DNA of 6,520 nucleotides, taken from the NCBI GenBank assembly GCA_003139735.1, contig PLGA01000311.1:1-6520 (forward strand), read 5' to 3'. A program made the position numbers and the translations under genes. The notes beneath the pieces were generated by a model. The model saw only the letters and a list, made by a program, of their open reading frames with translations, did not search any database and was not told the origin of the DNA. The DNA is from Bryobacterales bacterium. GTDB taxonomy: Bacteria > Acidobacteriota > Terriglobia > Bryobacterales > Bryobacteraceae. Below are positions 1 to 5,299 of this stretch, in pieces. Numbering within the stretch: the first letter of the stretch is position 1; every line of letters starts with the position of its first letter.

Positions 1-1496
1 GCCTTGGCGCTGGCTTCGATCACATCGGTGGAAGCGCCGCGTCCCGCTACTCTTCTCCCGTCCGCCTCCAGTTGCACCGTGACTTCGCCCATGGCTTCGG
101 GGCCGGCGGTGACGGCGCGGATTTCGTATCGCAGCAGCTTGGCGGGGGCTTTGGTGACCGCGGAAATGGCCTTGCAGGTGGCGTCCACCGGGCCATCTCC
201 AATGGCCGCGCCCTCCCGCGTTTCGTCGTGGACGCGGATTCTGACGGTGGCGGTCGGGATGGCGGCCGTTCCGCTATAGATTTGCAGGTATTCGAGCTGG
301 TAAATCTCCGGCAAGGGATGAATCTCGTCATGGACAATGGCGATGAGGTCTTCGTCGAAGACTTCCTGCTTCTTGTCCGCCACCAGCAGGAACCTCTGGT
401 AGGCCTGGTTCAGCTCGGCCTGGGAAAGCGTGTAGCCGATCTTCTTCAGCCGGTCGCGCAATCCGTGGCGCCCCGTGCGCGCCGTAAGCACCACGCGGCT
501 TTCCATCACGCCGACATCTTCCGGACGCATGATCTCATAGGTTTCGCGTTGTTTGAGAAACCCGTCCACATGGATTCCCGAGCTATGCGAGAACGCGTTG
601 CCTCCCACCACGGCTTTGTTGGGCGGAACCTTGATCCCCAGCAAATCCGACGCCAGGCGGCTGGTGCGGTACAGTTCGCGCGCGTCGATTCCGGTCTTCA
701 CCTTGAAATAATCTCCGCGCGTGCGGATCGCCATTACGATTTCTTCCAATGCCGCGTTGCCGGCCCGTTCGCCGATTCCGTTGATGGTGCCTTCCACCTG
801 GCGCGCGCCATTCAATACGCCGGCCAGAGTATTGGCCACCGCCAGCCCCAGGTCGTCATGGCAGTGGACGCTGATGGCCGCCCGCGCGATGTTGGGCACT
901 TTCTCCCTGATGGAACGAATCAGAGCGCCGTACTGCTCCGGCATGGCGTAGCCCGTGGTGTCGGGAATGTTCACCACCGTGGCGCCGGCCTCGATGGCGG
1001 CCTCAAGCATCTCGAACAGATAGGCTGGGTTCGCCCGGCCGGCATCTTCGGCGTAGAACTCGACGTCGTCCGTATACTCCCTGGCCTGCTTCACGGCCGC
1101 GGCTGCCATCCGCAGAATCTTGGCCTTCTTCTGGCCCATGGTGGACCCGTATTTCTCGTCTCTGAACTTTCCGGCGATGTGAATATCCGAAGCGCCGATC
1201 CCGGTGTGGATGCGCGGCTTCCTGGCCTTCGCCAGCGCCTTGCCGCAAGCCTCGATATCGCTCGCCACGGCCCGGGAAAGCGCGCAGATAGTGGGCCCGT
1301 GGATTTCCCGCGAAATCAGATCGACGGCTTCGAAATCCTCTGGCGAAGACGCGGGATAGCCGGCCTCGATCACGTCGACGTTGAGCTGCGCCAGTTGTCC
1401 GGCCAGCATCAGCTTTTCTCTGCTTCCGAGGCGGGTTCCCGCCGCTTGTTCGCCATCCCTCAGGGTGGTATCGAACACCGCAACTTTGTCGGACAT
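1..1496 (-). CDS. leuA: 2-isopropylmalate synthase LeuA (C-terminus cut by window edge)
   Basis: This enzyme condenses acetyl-CoA with 2-oxoisovalerate to give 2-isopropylmalate, the first committed step of leucine biosynthesis in the cytoplasm. I translated the minus strand from ATG at 1496-1494; 498 codons are visible and the frame stays open to the edge. The start [17 protein letters not shown] is the conserved beta-1 strand of the TIM barrel, with R13 and D14 at the active site. The motif [11 protein letters not shown] holds metal ligands H211 and H213, and GIGERAGN supplies N247. The [14 protein letters not shown] segment (299-312) is typical of the linker region. The C-terminal regulatory LeuA dimerisation domain, bearing leucine feedback inhibition in the family, begins near residue 380 and includes GDGPVDA (433-439) and a TDVIEASAK end. 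E. coli LeuA has about 520 residues, so only some 20-25 are missing. The gene diverges from rimI. Only a weak AGG ribosome-binding site precedes the ATG, and no leader peptide or attenuator is visible. Homocitrate and citramalate synthases are relatives, but the residue pattern follows LeuA. Confidence 0.95.
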   Translation of the reverse strand, partial: MSDKVAVFDTTLRDGEQAAGTRLGSREKLMLAGQLAQLNVDVIEAGYPASSPEDFEAVDLISREIHGPTICALSRAVASDIEACGKALAKARKPRIHTGIGASDIHIAGKFRDEKYGSTMGQKKAKILRMAAAAVKQAREYTDDVEFYAEDAGRANPAYLFEMLEAAIEAGATVVNIPDTTGYAMPEQYGALIRSIREKVPNIARAAISVHCHDDLGLAVANTLAGVLNGARQVEGTINGIGERAGNAALEEIVMAIRTRGDYFKVKTGIDARELYRTSRLASDLLGIKVPPNKAVVGGNAFSHSSGIHVDGFLKQRETYEIMRPEDVGVMESRVVLTARTGRHGLRDRLKKIGYTLSQAELNQAYQRFLLVADKKQEVFDEDLIAIVHDEIHPLPEIYQLEYLQIYSGTAAIPTATVRIRVHDETREGAAIGDGPVDATCKAISAVTKAPAKLLRYEIRAVTAGPEAMGEVTVQLEADGRRVAGRGASTDVIEASAK

Positions 1497-1558
1497 AGTT
1501 AAGACCTATCGTACGCCAATGCGTGCGCTGCCGCTCCATGCGACAATCGAGTCGGCAC

Positions 1559-1975
1559 ATGCTTGAAATCCGGCCCGGCCAGCCACACGACCTGGCTGAA
1601 ATCGCCGCCATCCAGACGGCCAGCCCCGGAGCGGCGGCATGGCCGGCGGCCGACTACCTCCCGTACGATCTTCGCGTAGCCGTATGCGAAAACCGCGTTG
1701 CCGGGTTCCTGGCGGCTCGAACGGTCGCCGAAGGCGAATCCGAGATTCTGAACCTGGCCGTAGCCCCCGAGTTCCGTCGCCAGGGATTCGGGCGGGCGCT
1801 GATGGAATCGTTCCTGCGGGGCGTTCGCGGAGCGGTTTTCCTGGAGGTCCGGAGGTCGAACTCGGATGCGAGGGAGTTCTATAAGTCCATGGGATTTCAT
1901 GAACTTACCCTAAGGCAAGACTATTACTCACAGCCCCCTGAAGCGGCTATTGTTATGAAGTTTCATTCATGTTAA
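1559..1975 (+). CDS. rimI: RimI-type GNAT N-acetyltransferase
   Basis: Predicted protein N-acetyltransferase of the RimI branch of the GNAT superfamily. RimI acetylates the N-terminal alanine of ribosomal protein S18 using acetyl-CoA. The 138-residue length fits. The acetyl-CoA pyrophosphate loop RRQGFG is at residues 73-78, after the beta-4 strand LNLAVAPEF. The strand LEVRRSN (95-101) holds E96, matching the catalytic glutamate region of RimI, and FYKSMGF (107-113) holds the general-acid tyrosine Y108. The tail RQDYYSQPPEAAIVMKF matches the RimI ending with its RxxYY and acidic-loop region. The start at 1559 is preferred because an upstream in-frame ATG at 1523 would add a basic stretch outside the fold; the ribosome-binding site is weak in both cases. 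It is divergent from leuA. S18 as substrate is inferred from family resemblance; another protein substrate is possible, as tsaB is not next to it here. Confidence 0.85.
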   Translation: MLEIRPGQPHDLAEIAAIQTASPGAAAWPAADYLPYDLRVAVCENRVAGFLAARTVAEGESEILNLAVAPEFRRQGFGRALMESFLRGVRGAVFLEVRRSNSDAREFYKSMGFHELTLRQDYYSQPPEAAIVMKFHSC

Positions 1976-1988
1976 CGTGAGATCGGGT

Positions 1989-2005
1989 GGACGGCGACGC
2001 CGTCC
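1989..2005 (+). other. Perfect 7-bp hairpin in the rimI-DUF465 gap
   Basis: GGACGGC (1989-1995), a GAC loop and GCCGTCC (1999-2005) form a perfect GC-rich stem starting 13 bases after the rimI stop. It is followed by CGAAAAATAT rather than a T tract, so it is not a canonical intrinsic terminator. It could stabilise the rimI mRNA 3' end or lie in the leader of the DUF465 gene. The rest of the gap (1976-2091) shows no other gene or motif I can support. Confidence 0.4.
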
Positions 2006-2091
2006 CGAAAAATATGGGAGCTAACCCACCGAGCCTTGTTTCGAATCCAACCGACTCGGCGTGGCAGCCTCACTGGGAGGAGATGCCATCT

Positions 2092-2325
2092 ATGGAACGG
2101 AACGCGCAAGAGGAGTTAAAAGCGCACCTGATCGAAAGCAGCGAGGAATTTCGAGCTCTGGCGGTCCAGCATTCGGAATTCGCCAGGAAGCTCGACGCTC
2201 TGGAAGCGATTCCCCATCTAACGTATGAGGAGGAGTTGGAGGAGACGCGCTTGAAGAAGCTGAAGCTTCGGTTGAAGGACCAGATGGAAGCGATGTTGAG
2301 CCAGTGCCGGTCTCAAGTCGCCTGA
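2092..2325 (+). CDS. DUF465 (YdcH-like) small coiled-coil protein
   Basis: This 77-residue, highly charged alpha-helical protein matches the DUF465/YdcH pattern. It has an N-terminal helix with the EEFRALAVQHSEFARKLDAL stretch (18-37), a short proline-containing turn (IPHLTYEEE, 40-48), and a C-terminal helix rich in Lys and Leu (LKKLKLRLKDQMEAML, 54-69). The repeated 'LKxxKLRLKDxMxxML' ending is the most recognisable part of the family. Function is unknown; members are cytosolic helical hairpins. The ATG at 2092 was chosen because GGAGG at 2076-2080 lies about 11 bases upstream. The alternative ATG at 2083 sits only two bases from that sequence. Starting at the in-frame GTG at 1987 would add 35 residues of low-complexity sequence without a ribosome-binding site. 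A hairpin terminator follows, so this gene probably ends the rimI transcript or forms its own unit. Confidence 0.8.
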   Translation: MERNAQEELKAHLIESSEEFRALAVQHSEFARKLDALEAIPHLTYEEELEETRLKKLKLRLKDQMEAMLSQCRSQVA

Positions 2326-2360
2326 TGTTCAGGTGCGCGCAGTTGCGGTGCGGTGTTCTG

Positions 2361-2399
2361 GGCCCGGTCGGCTTCGGCTTACCGGGCCTTCCGGTTTTT
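2361..2399 (+). terminator. Probable intrinsic terminator after the DUF465 gene
   Basis: GGCCCGGT (2361-2368) pairs perfectly with ACCGGGCC (2381-2388) across a 12-base loop. After a six-base spacer comes TTTTT at 2395-2399. The stem is strong, but the T tract is short and not flush with the stem, so termination may be partial. The T tract runs directly into the AGGGG ribosome-binding site of the Smr gene at 2400-2404. Confidence 0.65.
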
Positions 2400-2410
2400 A
2401 GGGGCTGTAA

Positions 2411-2677
2411 TTGGACGATCCCATCCGCCTCCCCATAACCGACGTCTTCGATCTGCACAGCGTCCCGGCGCGCGACGTCCAGGAGGTTGTCGAAGAATAC
2501 CTCAGCGAGGCTCACCGCCTCGGCTATAAGGCCCTCCGCATTATCCACGGCCGTGGCATCGGCGTCCAGCGCGAAATGGTCCGCGCCATCCTGGCCCGGA
2601 CCGGTTTCGTCGAAGCTTTCCGCGATGCGCCCGCCGAAGCCGGTGGATGGGGCGCCACCATCGTCACGCTGCGGTAA
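2411..2677 (+). CDS. Stand-alone Smr (small MutS-related) domain protein
   Basis: An 88-residue protein consisting almost entirely of one Smr domain, the fold found at the C-terminus of MutS2 and in stand-alone Smr proteins; known members are nucleases or nucleic-acid-binding. The DLH motif is at residues 14-16. The HGxGxG-type loop reads HGRGIG at 46-51, following the strand ALRII. The closing segment GGWGATIVTL is at 78-87. The helix between DLH and HGRG (RDVQEVVEEYLSEAHRLGY, 21-39) fits the fold. The start is TTG: it has a well-placed AGGGG ribosome-binding site six bases upstream, and no ATG exists before the conserved DLH strand. The next gene begins 15 bases after the stop, so the two are likely cotranscribed. 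The last 133 bases are partly duplicated at 3988-4062. Substrate (DNA or RNA) cannot be told from sequence. Confidence 0.85.
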   Translation: MDDPIRLPITDVFDLHSVPARDVQEVVEEYLSEAHRLGYKALRIIHGRGIGVQREMVRAILARTGFVEAFRDAPAEAGGWGATIVTLR

Positions 2678-2692
2678 CCTGGGGCGAGAACA

Positions 2693-3199
2693 ATGAACCA
2701 GGCAGGACTCGTCTCGTTTGCATCTTTGTTTCTCTGCGCGGGAAACGCCCTCGCGCAGCCGGCCGACAAGGAACCTGCCGCGGTTGTGGAGCTTGGGGGA
2801 GCTGCCGCCTGGAATGTCAAAGGGGGATCGAGCTTCGGCCCCGCCGTCGCGGTTGAAGTTACGCCGATAGAGAACTGGCTGGAACTTGAGGCGGGAGTTG
2901 CGCCGCTTTTCGCCCCTCACTCGACAGAATGGGACACCGACCTTCTGTTTAAGAAGCCTTGGACGCTCTCGAAAAAAGCCGAGTTCATGCTGGGCGTGGG
3001 TCCGGAGTGGGCCCATGCGACGAAATACGGCGTGACAACGAACTCCGTCAGCGGTGAAGCCGTGCTGGATTTTATGTACTGGCCCTCCGCCAGGCATCGA
3101 TTCGGGTGGTACCTCGAACCGGGCTACGAGTACAGCTTTGGGCGGGGGCATGAGAAATCCCTTGGAATCAGCGGCGGCCTACTGATAGCGATCCCATAG
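2693..3199 (+). CDS. Predicted small outer-membrane beta-barrel protein
   Basis: I do not recognise a named family. The 168-residue product starts with a clear Sec signal peptide: MNQAGLVSFASLFLCAGNALA, with likely cleavage after A21 (ALA|Q). The mature part shows alternating polar/hydrophobic segments typical of transmembrane beta strands. Examples are AVVELGGAAAWNV (30-42), FGPAVAVEVTPIENWLELEAGV (48-69), AEFMLGVGPEW (96-106), AVLDFMYW (123-130) and FGWYLEPGYEYSFG (137-150). It ends in a short hydrophobic strand, SLGISGGLLIAIP. Aromatic residues near strand ends and glycine richness support an 8-stranded-type barrel. The ATG at 2693 has a GGGGCGAG ribosome-binding site. The gene is 15 bases after the Smr stop. 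Role (pore, adhesin or structural) is unknown; a periplasmic beta protein remains possible. Confidence 0.65.
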   Translation: MNQAGLVSFASLFLCAGNALAQPADKEPAAVVELGGAAAWNVKGGSSFGPAVAVEVTPIENWLELEAGVAPLFAPHSTEWDTDLLFKKPWTLSKKAEFMLGVGPEWAHATKYGVTTNSVSGEAVLDFMYWPSARHRFGWYLEPGYEYSFGRGHEKSLGISGGLLIAIP

Positions 3200-3271
3200 G
3201 CTTGGTTTGCTTTTTTGCGCGATCACGTCCACATTTCGCAGGCGGCGCGCGTCAAGCGTATTGGGAGAATT

Positions 3272-3982
3272 ATGAACCTGAAACTACTGGTTTCGCTGCC
3301 GCTTGTCTGCTGCGTATTTCCTCAAGGGCTGACCGTTCCGCCGCCCATCGTCCGGATCGTCTCGACGCCGGGCGTGTCCGGCCGGCCAGGGCGGTCCCTC
3401 GGGTGCCCCAAGGCCGCGGTCGAGATCCTGGGCCTCGCCGCCGCGACCGGCGCGCCGCAGACCTGGACGCTTGAAATGCACCCCACTTTCGGCAGTATCG
3501 AAGATCTGGACCAGGCCGTGAACGCCACGCCGCTTGCCGGCCTGACGAACGACTCCCGCGCCATGATTGCGGTGTTGCAACTGGGCTGGAGCTACCGTCC
3601 CGACGATGCCGTGCGCGCTCTTCCCAAGGCCCGTTACATCCGCGTGACGATCCATCGGATTCGCCCCGGCGCCGAAGCGGACTTCGGCGGATTGGCCAGG
3701 TTGCACAAGATGACCAGCGACAGGTTCAATTCCGGCCAGCCGGATATGTTCTATCATGTCGTCTCCGGCGATGACTCCGGGACCTACATCGTGCTCTCGC
3801 CCTTGGCCTCGTTGCGCGTGCTCGACGAAGGGCCTGCCGACGCGCCTGCGGATGCGGCGGCCGAGGCCAAAGCCGCCGACATCGAAAACAGCCGCGAACA
3901 TTACCTTTTCCGCGTGGATCCCGGGCTAAGCTGTGTCTCGGAAGGGTTCGCCGCCGGCGATCCCGGCTTCTGGCATCCCTGA
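3272..3982 (+). CDS. Secreted protein of unknown function with ABM-like (dimeric alpha/beta-barrel) region
   Basis: A 236-residue protein starting with a signal peptide (MNLKLLVSLPLVCCVFPQGL). It has no canonical lipobox, since the residue before the cysteine pair is Val/Cys rather than Gly/Ala. Residues 122-185 contain a strand RYIRVTIHRIRPG, a helix ADFGGLARLHKMTSDRF and a strand MFYHVVSGDDSGTYIVLSPL. This beta-alpha-beta pattern resembles antibiotic-biosynthesis-monooxygenase/NIPSNAP-like ferredoxin-type folds. The preceding part (64-110: TWTLEMHPTFGSIEDLDQAV, then MIAVLQLGWSYRPDD) may be a second, degenerate half. No catalytic residue can be named, so an enzymatic role is not claimed. ATG 3272 was chosen over an upstream in-frame TTG at 3215 because GGGAG at 3263-3267 precedes it and the signal peptide then starts at the first residue. 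The 72-base gap upstream holds a T6 run (3211-3216) but no clear hairpin. Confidence 0.6.
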   Translation: MNLKLLVSLPLVCCVFPQGLTVPPPIVRIVSTPGVSGRPGRSLGCPKAAVEILGLAAATGAPQTWTLEMHPTFGSIEDLDQAVNATPLAGLTNDSRAMIAVLQLGWSYRPDDAVRALPKARYIRVTIHRIRPGAEADFGGLARLHKMTSDRFNSGQPDMFYHVVSGDDSGTYIVLSPLASLRVLDEGPADAPADAAAEAKAADIENSREHYLFRVDPGLSCVSEGFAAGDPGFWHP

Positions 3983-3987
3983 GCGAC

Positions 3988-4062
3988 CCACGGCCGTGGC
4001 ATCGGCGTGCAGCGCCCGCCGAAGCCGCTGGATGGGGCGCCACTATCGTCACGCTGCGGTGA
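3988..4062 (+). pseudogene. Truncated, internally deleted second copy of the Smr gene 3' end
   Basis: Bases 3988-4015 match 2545-2572 of the intact Smr gene, and 4016-4060 match 2631-2675. Only three substitutions occur in these 73 aligned bases (2566 C to G, 2643 G to C, 2659 C to T); two would be synonymous in the intact gene. The 58 bases 2573-2630 are missing from the copy, with GCGC at both ends of the lost segment. That indicates a microhomology deletion, and 58 is not a multiple of three, so the copy is frameshifted. The copy starts at the palindrome CCACGGCCGTGG, encoding HGRG, and ends at the Smr stop codon (TAA in the original, TGA here). No start codon or N-terminal half remains, so it is not a functional gene. 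Confidence 0.9.
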
Positions 4063-4069
4063 GATTTGG

Positions 4070-4075
4070 TATCCT
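4070..4075 (+). promoter_or_regulatory. Possible -10 element of a leaderless vapB promoter
   Basis: TATCCT lies six bases before the ATG at 4082, putting transcription start at or next to the start codon. No good -35 hexamer is seen at the usual distance. The only ribosome-binding-like string (GGTGAG, 4058-4063) is too far from either candidate ATG. Inferred only from spacing. Confidence 0.3.
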
Positions 4076-4083
4076 ATGCGCAT
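4076..4083 (+). promoter_or_regulatory. ATGCGCAT palindrome across the vapB start
   Basis: A perfect 8-bp palindrome covers both candidate vapB start codons (4076 and 4082). VapB antitoxins with ribbon-helix-helix domains repress their own operon by binding inverted repeats near the start, so this is a candidate operator half or whole site. Eight bases is short enough to occur by chance. Confidence 0.25.
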
Positions 4084-4303
4084 GAAGCGCACGAATCTTG
4101 TGTTAGACGAGCGGCTACTGAACGAGGCGACTCGCGTACTGGGGGCCAAGACCTACTCCGGCGCGGTGAATACCGCCCTCGAAGAGGTCATTCGCCTGAA
4201 GAAAATACAGGGCCTTTCGCAGTTCTTCGGCTCAGGCGTTTGGGAAGGCGACCTGGCGGAAATGCGAGAGGACAACCCGCGTCCAGCGCGGCGCCCGAGA
4301 TGA
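4082..4303 (+). CDS. vapB: VapB-type antitoxin
   Basis: A 73-residue antitoxin of the VapB family (DUF2191-like). The N-terminal strand KRTNLVLDERLLNEA (2-16) and following helix form the ribbon-helix-helix DNA-binding part used for operon autorepression. The helix TYSGAVNTALEEVIRLKK (24-41) ends it. The tail (SQFFGSGVWEGDLAEMRED, 46-64) is the acidic/aromatic segment that inserts into the toxin's PIN active site in this family. The ATG at 4082 (MKRTN) fits family starts best; ATG 4076 would add only Met-Arg. The stop codon overlaps the toxin start as ATGA (4300-4303), indicating translational coupling. The start lies just after the Smr gene remnant. No strong ribosome-binding site is present, which may mean leaderless translation. 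Confidence 0.85.
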   Translation: MKRTNLVLDERLLNEATRVLGAKTYSGAVNTALEEVIRLKKIQGLSQFFGSGVWEGDLAEMREDNPRPARRPR

Positions 4304-4680
4304 TTCTGGTCGACACATCGATATGGATTGAGTTTCTCGCAGGCAAAGGGGCAGCCGTTGCGCCGGAGGAGCGCCTTCTGCAAATCGTGACGTGCGGGCC
4401 CGTCGTGCAGGAAGTCCTGCAGGGCCTCCGGGCGGGGCCGGTAAGCGACCCCTTCAGGGACGGATTCCTGGCGATACCTCGTGTCGGCGACCCTGTCCCG
4501 CTGGAATTGTACGTCGCAGCGGCGGATATCTACCGTCAGGGGCGCAGAAAAGGACTGACCATCCGCTCCGCCACGGACTGCCTGATTGCCGCCATCGCGA
4601 TCCGAAACGGAATCCCGGTTTGGCACAGGGACCGCGATTTTGAGGCGATTGCGCGCTTCACGGCGCTGGAAACCATCTGA
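4300..4680 (+). CDS. vapC: VapC-type toxin, PIN-domain ribonuclease
   Basis: A 126-residue PIN-domain endoribonuclease, the toxin half of a type II toxin-antitoxin pair. VapC proteins cut tRNA or rRNA in a Mg2+-dependent way and are held inactive by VapB. The acidic metal-binding residues are all present: D5 in ILVDTSIWIEFL, E38 in VVQEVLQGL, D93 in SATDCLIAAIA, and D111/D113 in WHRDRDFEAIA. The length and the IRSATDCLIAAIAIRNGIPV core are typical of the family. Translation begins inside the last codons of vapB through an ATGA overlap. The set of intact catalytic residues suggests an active toxin. The specific RNA target cannot be predicted from sequence. atpZ starts 33 bases after its stop, with no terminator visible between. 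Confidence 0.92.
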   Translation: MILVDTSIWIEFLAGKGAAVAPEERLLQIVTCGPVVQEVLQGLRAGPVSDPFRDGFLAIPRVGDPVPLELYVAAADIYRQGRRKGLTIRSATDCLIAAIAIRNGIPVWHRDRDFEAIARFTALETI

Positions 4681-4700
4681 TCCCCGGCTCGAAGTCCCGT

Positions 4701-4706
4701 TAGAAT
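4701..4706 (+). promoter_or_regulatory. Possible -10 element for the atp operon
   Basis: TAGAAT, a good -10 match, ends seven bases before the GTG start of atpZ. A weak -35 candidate (CTGATC, 4677-4682) is 18 bases upstream. It also lies in a short inverted repeat, TAGAA-TAG-TTCTA (4701-4713). If used, the transcript would begin at or beside the start codon. Confidence 0.4.
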
Positions 4707-4713
4707 AGTTCTA

Positions 4714-4941
4714 GTGCCACCACGCAGGAAGACCGCCGCCAGCCAATACGCCGTGTATACGTCGCTGGCGCTGCTGCTTCCGGCCTCCACCCTGGTCGGA
4801 TATGCCATCGGCTACTGGCTCGATAAGCGTTTCGGCACGCACTGGTTGACGATCCTCTGCCTGATTTTGGGCAGCGCGGGGGGATTCGTTCAACTCATAC
4901 GGCAGATCGTGCGGGACTCGAACGATGACGGCTCCCGATGA
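4714..4941 (+). CDS. atpZ: AtpZ-like F0F1 ATP synthase accessory membrane protein
   Basis: A 75-residue inner-membrane protein of the small AtpZ/ATPase_gene1 family, usually encoded at the head of atp operons and proposed to help supply Mg2+/Ca2+ or assist ATP synthase assembly. It has a basic N-terminus (PPRRK), a first membrane helix (about 12-35), the family loop with GYWLDKRFGTHW at 33-44, and a second helix (about 43-65, ILCLILGSAGGFVQLI). It ends in a polar tail. The start is GTG because no ATG precedes the conserved helices; no Shine-Dalgarno sequence is seen, consistent with leaderless initiation. The 3' end overlaps atpI by 17 bases in another frame. Confidence 0.85.
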   Translation: MPPRRKTAASQYAVYTSLALLLPASTLVGYAIGYWLDKRFGTHWLTILCLILGSAGGFVQLIRQIVRDSNDDGSR

Positions 4942-5299
4942 GCTGACCTACGAGCGCGCTTCCCAACGCATCGTGCGGCTCATGGCGGCGCTCGCGGCGC
5001 TGGGGTCGCTCGTGGCGTGGGCGGCCTGGGGTTGGAAGTCCGGCGCCGGATTTCTTTTCGGCTCTGCGATTTCGGGCCTGAATTTCGTTTTGCTCAAAGC
5101 GCTGGTGGACCGGCTGGGCCGGGCGCGCCCCCGCCGCCATTTCCTGCTGGCATTCCGTTATCCGCTGCTGGCTGGATGCGCCTATGTTATCTTAAGGTTT
5201 TCTCCGATCAGTCTCTCGGCGGCGCTGGCTGGCATCTTCGTCTTTACAGCCGCCGTTTTTATCGAGGTCGTATTCGAGATCGCCTATGCAAGAAAGTGA
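4925..5299 (+). CDS. atpI: ATP synthase subunit I (AtpI family)
   Basis: A 124-residue protein of the ATP-synt_I family, which in bacteria helps assemble the subunit c ring. Four hydrophobic helices are visible: about 16-37 (IVRLMAALAALGSLVAWAAW), 40-60 (GAGFLFGSAISGLNFVLLKAL), 74-92 (LLAFRYPLLAGCAYVILRF) and 97-119 (LSAALAGIFVFTAAVFIEVVF). The GxxxGxxxSxxN-like segment in helix 2 (GFLFGSAISGLNFVLLK) is the family's most recognisable stretch. The ATG at 4925 is inside atpZ, with GGGA at 4913-4916 eight bases before it. Its own end overlaps atpB by 14 bases, so translation of the three genes is probably coupled. The low sequence conservation of this family makes the symbol depend partly on position. 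Confidence 0.8.
   Translation: MTAPDELTYERASQRIVRLMAALAALGSLVAWAAWGWKSGAGFLFGSAISGLNFVLLKALVDRLGRARPRRHFLLAFRYPLLAGCAYVILRFSPISLSAALAGIFVFTAAVFIEVVFEIAYARK

Noticed and set aside
72..1502. Long plus-strand ORF of 476 codons opposite leuA
   Set aside because: It is the antisense shadow of leuA. Its translation has no recognisable domain, and the minus-strand frame encodes a complete, motif-perfect LeuA.
1497..1558. Promoters in the leuA-rimI divergent gap
   Set aside because: Only weak -10-like strings (TACGAT on the minus strand, GACAAT on the plus strand) occur, without matching -35 hexamers at proper spacing.
1003..1611. Minus-strand ORF of 202 codons overlapping leuA in another frame
   Set aside because: It shares the strand but not the frame of leuA and lacks any family motif; it is a high-GC artefact.
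2090..3151. Minus-strand ORF of 353 codons
   Set aside because: It runs antisense through three supported plus-strand genes (DUF465, Smr, beta-barrel). It is rich in Pro, Arg and Ser with no coherent domain.
3215..3271. TTG start for the ABM-like gene at 3215
   Set aside because: No ribosome-binding site precedes it, and it would put 19 polar residues before the signal peptide, whereas ATG 3272 has GGGAG upstream.
3200..3271. Terminator at the T6 run (3211-3216)
   Set aside because: No stable GC-rich stem is seen directly upstream of the T run.
4007..4081. N-terminal extension of vapB starting at 4007
   Set aside because: The added residues are simply the Smr remnant read in a different frame. 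VapB family proteins begin at the MKRTN-type strand.
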